DNA of 64,000 nucleotides from Maribellus maritimus (lineage in GTDB: Bacteria; Bacteroidota; Bacteroidia; Bacteroidales; Prolixibacteraceae), in the NCBI RefSeq assembly GCF_022267315.1, contig NZ_JAIKLE010000006.1, positions 62,001 to 126,000 of the forward strand, read 5' to 3'. The notes under the pieces are model-generated. The model worked only from the letters and a program-made list of their open reading frames with translations. It did no database searches and was not told the origin of the DNA. A program made the translations under genes and the position numbers. Positions 1 to 5,607 of this stretch are shown here, piece after piece. The first letter of the stretch is position 1; each line of letters begins with the position of its first letter.

Positions 1-107
1 TCCAGATACCTGGATTTCAGTTCATCAATATTGGTGAACATCATTTCGGGAATCCAAGCCCCGCCAAATTCACCGTAATATCCTTTTTCGTTAACCTGAT
101 ATTTCAT
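1..107 (-). CDS. trpB: Tryptophan synthase beta subunit, N-terminal fragment
   Basis: Only the first ~35 codons lie in the window; the gene runs off the left edge. Reading from the ATG at 107, the peptide starts MKYQVNEKGYYGEFGGAWIP. It carries the G-x-F-G-G-x-x-x-P-E segment that opens TrpB proteins. TrpB condenses indole with serine using PLP. It is the last visible gene of the minus-strand trp operon, 72 bp after trpF, and trpA would be expected beyond the edge. Identity is confident from the N-terminal motif and context, although most of the protein, including the PLP lysine, is not seen. Confidence 0.85.
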   Translation of the reverse strand, partial: MKYQVNEKGYYGEFGGAWIPEMMFTNIDELKSRYL

Positions 108-179
108 ATTTGTAAAGTTGGAAGTCAGAAGACAGAAGCCGGAAAAAAATGATTCCAGACAGCATGTCTCCCAATAAAA

Positions 180-806
180 TTATTTCTTTATTTCCTCAAT
201 AAACTGTTTCAATTTTTCAATATTTTTTAATCCGGGTTCATCTTCAAAACCACTGTTTAAATCCACTCCGGCAATTTGAGGATGTTCAATTTTTTTTATT
301 TCAGCCACGTCTTCCTGTTTAATTCCTCCGCTCAAAAAGAAAGGAGTGTTTCTGTTATATTTATCCAATATTTCCCAGTTAAATTTCTTTCCGGAACCAC
401 CGGGCAAATTTGTTTTTGTATCAAATAAAAAGTAATCGGCAATTCCCTCAAACGGTTTGGTTTTATGAAACTGGAAAGTTTCATCTACGCGAAAAGCCTT
501 AATGATTTTTAATCCCTGATTTTTTAAAATCTGACAGGTTTTTGGATTTTCCTTGCCGTGCAACTGCACCCATTCAAAATCCAGATTTTTTGCCAAAGCC
601 ATAATTTCAAAAGCATTCTCATCGACAAAAACACCTACTTTGGGCTTTGCCGAATTGAATAAACCCGTTTGTGGATTTTCCCCCACATATCTTTTCGATG
701 GCGGATAAAAAATGTAGCCCAGCAAATCAACCGGAAGTTCTTCAACCGCTTCCCGGTTGGAGGAAAATTTCATTCCGCAAACTTTTATTTTTAATTCATT
801 TTTCAT
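180..806 (-). CDS. trpF: Phosphoribosylanthranilate isomerase
   Basis: Amadori isomerase converting N-(5'-phosphoribosyl)anthranilate to CdRP in tryptophan synthesis. The 208-aa length fits a stand-alone TrpF barrel. Visible family marks are the KVCGM strand with the catalytic Cys at residue 10, the general acid Asp at 129 in LFDTKT, the phosphate-binding SGG at 159-161 and GVDLNSG at 180-186. It starts at the ATG at 806. It lies downstream of trpC, but the two are separated by about 420 bp holding a GIY-YIG gene and two repeat copies. In most Bacteroidota operons trpC and trpF are adjacent, so the interruption looks acquired (inference). Confidence 0.95.
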   Translation of the reverse strand: MKNELKIKVCGMKFSSNREAVEELPVDLLGYIFYPPSKRYVGENPQTGLFNSAKPKVGVFVDENAFEIMALAKNLDFEWVQLHGKENPKTCQILKNQGLKIIKAFRVDETFQFHKTKPFEGIADYFLFDTKTNLPGGSGKKFNWEILDKYNRNTPFFLSGGIKQEDVAEIKKIEHPQIAGVDLNSGFEDEPGLKNIEKLKQFIEEIKK

Positions 807-825
807 AATTGCAGCCTAAGATTGC

Positions 826-858
826 TGTCATTTCGACGAGTAAACGAGGAGAAATCTG
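826..858 (+). repeat. Repeat family 1, copy A (left flank of GIY-YIG gene)
   Basis: Short repeat opening TGTCATTTCGA and closing GAGAAATCTG on the plus strand. It begins 19 bp after the trpF start codon and ends 3 bp before the stop codon of the GIY-YIG gene. An inverted copy (1191-1224) lies at the other side of that gene, and a close head-to-head pair lies at 2038-2118. The middle of copy A (ACGAG..ACGAGGAG) is almost the same as in the copy at 2038. Confidence 0.85.
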
Positions 859-861
859 TTT

Positions 862-1164
862 CTAAAATGCATCATAAATTTCAGCATTTAAAAATTTCCA
901 CTCTGGATTAAATTCAATTATCAATTTCACTTTTTTCTCACGCCTCCATTTTTTTAATTCCTTTTCCCTTGAAATTGCATCATTAATGTCTTGAAAATGT
1001 TCATAATAAATCAGATAATGACAATTGTATTTTTCAGTAAATCCAGACAAAAGTTCGTTTTCATGTTCATAAATCCTACGTTGCAAGTCGTTTGTAACTC
1101 CAATATAAAGAACTGTTTTATTCTTATTCGTTACGACGTAAACGAAGTAATTATGGTCTCTCAT
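862..1164 (-). CDS. Small GIY-YIG nuclease-family protein inside the trp operon
   Basis: A 100-aa single-domain GIY-YIG protein of the kind related to the UvrC N-terminal module and YhbQ/UPF0213. Seen: FVYVVT at 7-12 (the GIY strand), YIG at 20-22, Arg-Arg at 29-30 followed by a Tyr and a His, and a Glu at 67 in SREKELKKW, the usual metal-binding position. Nothing follows the domain, so DNA specificity would come from the fold itself or a partner. The gene is transcribed with the trp genes and sits exactly between two inverted copies of a short repeat, with its stop codon 3 bp from copy A and its start 26 bp from copy B. No function in tryptophan synthesis is expected. A role in spreading or processing the flanking repeats is inference; general DNA repair is an alternative. 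Confidence 0.9.
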   Translation of the reverse strand: MRDHNYFVYVVTNKNKTVLYIGVTNDLQRRIYEHENELLSGFTEKYNCHYLIYYEHFQDINDAISREKELKKWRREKKVKLIIEFNPEWKFLNAEIYDAF

Positions 1165-1190
1165 TTAGTTTATTTCATTTCTTTATTTTA

Positions 1191-1224
1191 CAGATTTCTC
1201 AGTCGTTCCTCCTTCGAAATGACA
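1191..1224 (-). repeat. Repeat family 1, copy B (inverted right flank of GIY-YIG gene)
   Basis: Read on the minus strand it opens TGTCATTTCGA and closes GAGAAATCTG, the same ends as copy A, but in opposite orientation. The centre differs (AGGAGGAACGACT). It lies 26 bp upstream of the GIY-YIG start codon and 5 bp from the trpC stop codon. Copies A and B thus bracket the gene as terminal inverted repeats of a ~400-bp unit. Confidence 0.85.
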
Positions 1225-1229
1225 AGTTA

Positions 1230-2024
1230 TTATTGCACCTTCAACTCCTCAATAAAATTTTTACAGGTTTTCCCCGGGTTTTCTGTTTTCATAAATGTTT
1301 CTCCGATTAAAAATCCACTGAATCCGTTTTCGCGTAAATATTGAATCTCTTTTGGACCGGCCAACCCGCTTTCTGAAATTTTCACAAAATGTTCAGGAAT
1401 CAGTTTTGCCAGTTTTACTGAAGTCTCAACATCTACATCAAAAGTTTTAAGATTACGATTATTCACACCGACAATGTCAACAAAATTGTTTACTTTTTCC
1501 AATTCTTCGGCGTTGTGAACTTCCATTAAAACTTCAAGCCCCAAACTTTTTGCTTCCTTTGTCAGCATTTCGGCCTGCTTTTTTTCGAGACAGGCAGCAA
1601 TGAGTAAAATAACATCGGCACCATACGCTTTTGCCTCGACCAATTGATAGGAATCAATCATAAAATCTTTTCGAAGAATTGGAATATCGGGATTTGTTTC
1701 ACGCGCTTTTACCAGATTGGATTGTGAACCGCCAAAAAACCTTGATTCTGTTAAAACCGATAATCCTGCTGCCCCCGCTTCAACATACGCTTTTGTGACC
1801 TCTTCCACTTTTGCCGAGAGATTTATATCTCCTTTTGAAGGCGACTTCTGTTTAAATTCAGCAATAATTCCCGAGGACCCTTTTTTCAGCAAACTTGCCT
1901 TAAGCGAATTACATTCGCGGTCGAATCCGGGAACCTCTTTTAACATTTCCAAATCAACCACTGTTTTTTGGTGAGCCACCTCTTCTTTTTTGGCTTCGAT
2001 AATTTTGTCGAGAATTGTCATCAT
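1230..2024 (-). CDS. trpC: Indole-3-glycerol phosphate synthase
   Basis: Cyclises CdRP to indole-3-glycerol phosphate. The 264-aa length is normal for a monofunctional TrpC barrel. Motifs visible in order: IIAEFKQKSPSKG (residues 53-65, with the catalytic Glu/Lys and the phosphate-binding SPS), LRKDFMID, GVNNRNLKTF, ISESGL and IGETFM. The first two codons are both ATG, so either could serve. It lies between trpD and the GIY-YIG insertion. An inverted repeat pair occupies the whole 95-bp spacer to trpD. Confidence 0.95.
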   Translation of the reverse strand: MMTILDKIIEAKKEEVAHQKTVVDLEMLKEVPGFDRECNSLKASLLKKGSSGIIAEFKQKSPSKGDINLSAKVEEVTKAYVEAGAAGLSVLTESRFFGGSQSNLVKARETNPDIPILRKDFMIDSYQLVEAKAYGADVILLIAACLEKKQAEMLTKEAKSLGLEVLMEVHNAEELEKVNNFVDIVGVNNRNLKTFDVDVETSVKLAKLIPEHFVKISESGLAGPKEIQYLRENGFSGFLIGETFMKTENPGKTCKNFIEELKVQ

Positions 2025-2037
2025 TTTATTTTTAATC

Positions 2038-2118
2038 TGTCATTTCGACGAGTTTGCGAGGAGAAATCTTCTGATTGAAACAGATTTCTCACCTTCGTAC
2101 CTCAGATTCGAAATAACA
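2038..2118. repeat. Repeat family 1, head-to-head pair C/D between trpD and trpC
   Basis: Copy C (2038-2073) reads TGTCATTTCGA...GAGAAATCT on the plus strand. Copy D (2081-2118) is the inverse, ending TTCGAAATAACA on the plus strand, with only a 7-bp spacer between them. The whole can fold into a long imperfect hairpin. It ends 1 bp before the trpD stop codon and begins 13 bp before the trpC start. Its ends match copies A and B, so it looks like a compact, gene-less form of the GIY-YIG unit. Confidence 0.85.
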
Positions 2119-2119
2119 A

Positions 2120-3106
2120 CTAATTTATCACTGCTTTTAATTTCTCCAGCGCTTTCCCACTTTTTAATGATTCGGCTGCAATTTTAACACATTCAATTAA
2201 ATCTTTTTCAGGAAAAACAACATTCAATCCGAGCGCTGCATTGGCCACCACAACATTGGTCTGTTCATTTGTTGCTTTTCCTTCCAACACATTCATAAAT
2301 ATTGTTGCAGCTTCTTCTACTGAATTTCCACCAAAAAGTTTTTCAGGAGTAATTTTTTCGAACCCAAATTCGGAAGGAGAAATATTGCCCTCTTTTTTAT
2401 TATTCGCAAAATGCGTGTCGGCAGTCAATGAAACCTCATCGTAGCCATCGTTGCTGTTGACAATCATAAAATTCACATCCATAGTTTTGTATACATTTTT
2501 GTAATGGTTGAAATTTTCATCGTTGTTCACACCCAGCAACTGATATTTTGGCGAAGAAGGATTTATCATCGGGCCTAAAATGTTGAAAAAAGTGGGCACT
2601 TTTAATGCGCGGCGAACCGGTGCAATATGTTTCATCGCCGGGTGAAAAAGAGGCGCATGCATAAAACAGAAATTTCCTTTATCTAAATCGGTCTTTAATT
2701 TTTCAATATCGTTGCTGAATTTATAGCCCAAATATTCCAGAACATTCGAAGAACCGCTTGTTGAAGTCGCTGCATAATTTCCATGTTTGGTCACGTTTAC
2801 ACCGGCACCTGCAATAACAAAACAAGCCAGCGTTGAAATGTTAAAAGTATTTTTTCCGTCACCACCGGTGCCAACAACGTCAATCGCGTTATAATCATCG
2901 AGGTTAGTAATAACGCTCAATTCAGCCATTGCCTCACGAAAACCGGCTAACTCTTCCGATGCCAGCGGACGCATTTTAAAAACAGTTAGAAAAGAGGCAA
3001 ACTCAGCATCACTGTGTTTTCCATTTCCAACCTCCATTAAACTTGATTTTGCCTGCTCGCGAGAAAGTATATTTCCTTCAAAAAGGTATTGTAATGTATC
3101 TTTCAT
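2120..3106 (-). CDS. trpD: Anthranilate phosphoribosyltransferase
   Basis: Joins anthranilate and PRPP. 328 aa, normal for a stand-alone TrpD. The PRPP/Mg-binding GTGGDGKNTFNIST loop is visible, followed by KHGNYAATSTSGSSNVLEYLG-like residues (the KHGN and SGS positions of the family) and NILGPMINP. It starts 10 bp after the trpG stop codon, so the two are surely cotranscribed. The stop codon lies against a repeat pair. Confidence 0.95.
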   Translation of the reverse strand: MKDTLQYLFEGNILSREQAKSSLMEVGNGKHSDAEFASFLTVFKMRPLASEELAGFREAMAELSVITNLDDYNAIDVVGTGGDGKNTFNISTLACFVIAGAGVNVTKHGNYAATSTSGSSNVLEYLGYKFSNDIEKLKTDLDKGNFCFMHAPLFHPAMKHIAPVRRALKVPTFFNILGPMINPSSPKYQLLGVNNDENFNHYKNVYKTMDVNFMIVNSNDGYDEVSLTADTHFANNKKEGNISPSEFGFEKITPEKLFGGNSVEEAATIFMNVLEGKATNEQTNVVVANAALGLNVVFPEKDLIECVKIAAESLKSGKALEKLKAVIN

Positions 3107-3116
3107 TTTTTCAAAA

Positions 3117-3749
3117 TTAGCTGTTCAACCAGTTTTCAATCATTTTTTCGCCAAGCGGTGTTAACACTGATTCCGGATGAAATTGTACTCCCTGAACGTC
3201 GTATTCCTTGTGTTTCATGCTCATAATAAAACCATCATTATCATAGCTCGTAACTTCGAGGCAATCCGGCAATTCCTCCTGTTGAACAATCCATGAGTGG
3301 TATCGCCCGACCTCCATTGTTTTTGGTAATCCTTCGAAAAGCACCGATTTTGTTTCGGTTAATTCCACCGGGGTTGCAATGCCGTGCAAAACCCTGCTCA
3401 TATTATGAAGTTTGCCGCCAAAAGCCTCGCCAATGGCCTGATGTCCCAAACAAACACCCAGTATGCTTTTTTTCGGTGCGTATTCTTTAATAATATTTAG
3501 AAGAAGTCCTGCTTCTTCAGGAATTCCAGGTCCGGGTGAAAGTACTATTTTATCGTACTTTTCCAAATCTTTCAGGGCAATTTCGTCGTTTCGGAAAACA
3601 TCCACCGGCAACCCGGAAATTTTTTTGATTGCGTGCACCAGGTTGTAGGTGAACGAATCGTAATTATCGATTACTACGATACGGCCTCCCCCGGCCCCTC
3701 CAAAGGAGGGGAGTGAAGAAGTTGTCCTTATTGAATTATTATTTTTCAT
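3117..3749 (-). CDS. trpG: Anthranilate synthase component II (glutamine amidotransferase)
   Basis: Supplies ammonia to TrpE. Class I amidotransferase with catalytic Cys100 in LGVCLGHQ, and His191/Glu193 in FHPES. The conserved start of the domain (IVVIDNYDSFTYN) only begins at residue 24. The extra 20-odd residues, rich in Ser and Gly (SLPSFGGAGGG), are encoded by a copy of a CCTCC/GGAGG repeat that is open in this frame. No ATG, GTG or TTG lies between the repeat and the domain, so the repeat appears to be really translated from the ATG at 3749. Other TrpG proteins begin about where residue 22 is here. The extension probably tolerates insertion because it is outside the fold (inference). 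Confidence 0.93.
   Translation of the reverse strand: MKNNNSIRTTSSLPSFGGAGGGRIVVIDNYDSFTYNLVHAIKKISGLPVDVFRNDEIALKDLEKYDKIVLSPGPGIPEEAGLLLNIIKEYAPKKSILGVCLGHQAIGEAFGGKLHNMSRVLHGIATPVELTETKSVLFEGLPKTMEVGRYHSWIVQQEELPDCLEVTSYDNDGFIMSMKHKEYDVQGVQFHPESVLTPLGEKMIENWLNS
3683..3721 (+). repeat. Repeat family 2, copy within the 5' end of trpG
   Basis: Plus-strand copy reading GGCCTCCCCC then GGCCCCTCCAAAGGAGGGG. Its core is the palindrome CCCCTCC-AA-GGAGGGG. It is read through in frame by trpG. An inverted, related copy lies 52 bp away at 3773-3807. Confidence 0.8.
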
Positions 3750-3772
3750 ATTATTTAAATTTTTTCTTTTCT

Positions 3773-3807
3773 CTTTTCCCTCCTTAGGAGGGGTTAGGGG
3801 AGGCTTC
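3773..3807 (-). repeat. Repeat family 2, copy in the trpE-trpG spacer
   Basis: On the minus strand it reads AAGCCTCCCCTAACCCCTCC then TAAGGAGGG. It matches the 3683 copy in the GCCTCCCC, CCCCTCC and AGGAGGG blocks. Orientation is opposite, and it directly abuts the trpE stop codon (TAG, 3810-3808). The two copies could pair into a stem around the trpG start region. Confidence 0.8.
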
Positions 3808-5217
3808 CTAATTAATTTCCTTTGCCATTTCGATTGCTTTTTTGAGCGCAGCCAGTTTGTTGTTCACCTCCTGCAACTCACTCTCTTCTTGAGAATCCGC
3901 AACAATTCCAGCACCTGCCTGGTAAAAAAGTGAATTGTTTTTACTCAGGAAGGAACGAATCATAATTGCGTGATTTAACGTTCGGTCGAATCCCAAGTAA
4001 CCAATGCAGCCGCCGTAGTACCCACGGTTTTGATTTTCATATTTATCAATCAATTCCATGGCTTTGTATTTTGGTGCTCCGGAAAGTGTTCCGGCCGGAA
4101 ACGTTTCGCCCAATACTTTTATCAGGTTGGTATCGTCGGTAATTTCACCCGAAACCTGGGAAACCAAATGAATGACATGTGAATAGAACTGGATTTCACG
4201 ATAAGTTTCTACAACCACATGGTTGGCATTACGGCTTAAATCGTTTCTGGCCAAATCAACCAGCATAACATGTTCTGCATTTTCTTTTGGGTCTTTGCTC
4301 AGTTTTTCTGCCAGTTCACGGTCCTGCTCATCGTTTCCGGTACGTTTAAAAGTTCCGGCAATGGGATGAATGTATGCTTTATTGTCTTTAATGCGCAGTT
4401 CGGCTTCCGGACTTGAACCAAAAATCCGGTAGTCGCCATAATCGAAATAAAAAAGATAAGGCGAAGGATTAATGGAACGCAGCGAACGATACACATTAAA
4501 ATCGTCGCCTTCAAATTCCTGTGAAAACTGACGACTTAATACAATCTGGAAAACGTCGCCACGGTAACAATGTTCTTTCCCTCTGGTTACCATGTGTTTA
4601 TATTCTTCATTGGTAATGTTGGAAGTCTCGTCTCCAACCGGCTTAAATTTGGTGGTTGAAAAATTCAGATTCACCAGCAAATGATGAACATAGTCCATTT
4701 GCGACTTTTCGTCTTCCAAAAGATTTTCTACAATGTGAATAATGTTTTTGTGGTGGTCGATGGCAACCACATACTTATAAAAGCAATATTTTACTTCCGG
4801 AATTTGGTAATCTTCCTTTTTTGTGGAAGAAAACTTAATGGTCTCAAAATGCTGAATGGCATCGAAATTCATGTAGCCAAACAAACCGTTGGCGGGTAAT
4901 TCAATTTTATCAGATTCGACATTGAATGTTTTGAAAAATTTGTCCAACTCATCATCCAATTTCTTTTCATCTGAAAGTTGGAATTCTTCATTTTTACCAT
5001 CGGGAAGTTCTTTCAGGACTTGCCTATTATTCACCGTAAAACAAGCTACAGGACTAAAACAGATGAAGGAATAAGCATTTTCATTCCCATGATAATCCGA
5101 GCTCTCCAAAAGAATAGCTTTCGGATAAAGCGTTCGCAGTCGCAAATAAATACTTACCGGTGTTACGGTGTCAGCGAGTATTTTCCGGACGACTGGTTTG
5201 TAATTTAATTTTTTCAT
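3808..5217 (-). CDS. trpE: Anthranilate synthase component I
   Basis: Chorismate plus ammonia to anthranilate; first gene of the operon. From the ATG at 5217 the protein is 469 aa, normal for TrpE. An in-frame upstream start at 5271 would put the N-terminus inside a terminator hairpin and is rejected. Motifs: LLESSDY near the N-terminus (the Trp feedback site of the family), GDVFQIVLSRQ, GSSPEA, HPIAGTFKRTG, LVDLARNDL and TFPAGTLSGAPKYKAM, ending with GGCIGYLG. All chorismate-binding blocks are present, so it should be active and feedback-sensitive. It lies 40 bp downstream of the second leader terminator. Confidence 0.95.
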   Translation of the reverse strand: MKKLNYKPVVRKILADTVTPVSIYLRLRTLYPKAILLESSDYHGNENAYSFICFSPVACFTVNNRQVLKELPDGKNEEFQLSDEKKLDDELDKFFKTFNVESDKIELPANGLFGYMNFDAIQHFETIKFSSTKKEDYQIPEVKYCFYKYVVAIDHHKNIIHIVENLLEDEKSQMDYVHHLLVNLNFSTTKFKPVGDETSNITNEEYKHMVTRGKEHCYRGDVFQIVLSRQFSQEFEGDDFNVYRSLRSINPSPYLFYFDYGDYRIFGSSPEAELRIKDNKAYIHPIAGTFKRTGNDEQDRELAEKLSKDPKENAEHVMLVDLARNDLSRNANHVVVETYREIQFYSHVIHLVSQVSGEITDDTNLIKVLGETFPAGTLSGAPKYKAMELIDKYENQNRGYYGGCIGYLGFDRTLNHAIMIRSFLSKNNSLFYQAGAGIVADSQEESELQEVNNKLAALKKAIEMAKEIN

Positions 5218-5256
5218 TGTATCGTTTTTAATTTTTGTCTTTTCAAAATTTGAACT

Positions 5257-5291
5257 AAAAAAAAGGCTCACCGTGATTCGATGAGCCTTTT
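5257..5291 (-). terminator. Second trp leader terminator (attenuator)
   Basis: Perfect 10-bp stem: plus-strand AAAAGGCTCA at 5261-5270 pairs with TGAGCCTTTT at 5282-5291, with an 11-nt loop. On the transcript (minus) it is followed by eight U. It lies between leader peptide 2 and trpE. A competing 7-bp pairing exists: transcript ACCGTGA (5330-5324), in the last codons of leader 2, can pair with TCACGGT (5276-5270) in the loop and 3' arm. Confidence 0.88.
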
Positions 5292-5313
5292 CTCTGCCTT
5301 TTGAGCAATAGCA

Positions 5314-5382
5314 TTACTTCTCTTCACGGTTTTGTAAAAAGTTGCTTTGCCACCACCAAATATTTTTATTTATCAATTTCAT
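5314..5382 (-). CDS. trp leader peptide 2 (WWW)
   Basis: A 22-codon ORF from ATG at 5382 to TAA at 5314: MKLINKNIWWWQSNFLQ followed by NREEK. Three consecutive Trp codons at positions 9-11 (5358-5350) are far above chance. It is followed after 22 nt by an intrinsic terminator and then trpE. A ribosome finishing at the stop codon would cover the antiterminator segment at 5330-5324. One stalled at the Trp codons would leave it free. This is the expected logic of Trp-codon attenuation; the function is inferred from layout. Confidence 0.85.
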   Translation of the reverse strand: MKLINKNIWWWQSNFLQNREEK

Positions 5383-5398
5383 TGTCTATTCTTAAAAT

Positions 5399-5425
5399 AA
5401 AAAAACCTGCTCTTTTAGGAGCAGG
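5399..5425 (-). terminator. First trp leader terminator (attenuator)
   Basis: Transcript stem CCTGCTC (5425-5419) with GAGCAGG (5412-5406), 6-nt loop, followed by seven U. It lies between the two leader peptides. A competing 7-bp antiterminator is available: transcript TTAGGAG (5471-5465), just after the stop codon of leader 1, with CTCCTAA (5421-5415) in the terminator's 5' arm and loop. Confidence 0.88.
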
Positions 5426-5472
5426 CCTTTTAAATATTTTGAAAAATACCAATATGGCTCTTAACTCCTAAC

Positions 5473-5523
5473 TTACGTAAGAAGACCCCACCACGGAAGC
5501 CATATTGTATTTAATTTTTTCAT
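5473..5523 (-). CDS. trp leader peptide 1 (WxxWW)
   Basis: A 16-aa ORF, MKKLNTIWLPWWGLLT, from ATG at 5523 to TAA at 5475-5473. Trp codons are at positions 8, 11 and 12. The segment with the first Trp codon (5507-5498) is perfectly complementary over 10 bp to a downstream segment (5459-5450), a candidate pause hairpin. The first leader terminator follows. Leader status is inferred from Trp density and position upstream of trpE. Confidence 0.85.
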   Translation of the reverse strand: MKKLNTIWLPWWGLLT

Positions 5524-5562
5524 TCGTTTTTCTTAATTCGATTCAAAAGAATAAAAAATTTT

Positions 5563-5590
5563 CAAATTATACAACCATCCGCTCCCAAAA
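5563..5590 (-). promoter_or_regulatory. Possible trp operon promoter
   Basis: On the minus strand, TATAATTTG (5571-5563) lies 40 nt upstream of leader peptide 1, with TTTTGG (5590-5585) 13 nt further upstream. This only loosely fits the Bacteroidota TTTG/TAnnTTTG pattern and the spacing is short. It is offered because this is the only gap between sprA and the leader, and a promoter is needed here unless the operon is read from sprA. Confidence 0.25.
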
Positions 5591-5607
5591 GTTTAAATAA
5601 AATAATA

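Noticed and set aside
5218-5271. Upstream in-frame start for trpE
   Set aside because: It would begin inside the leader terminator hairpin and add a non-conserved stretch before the normal N-terminus.
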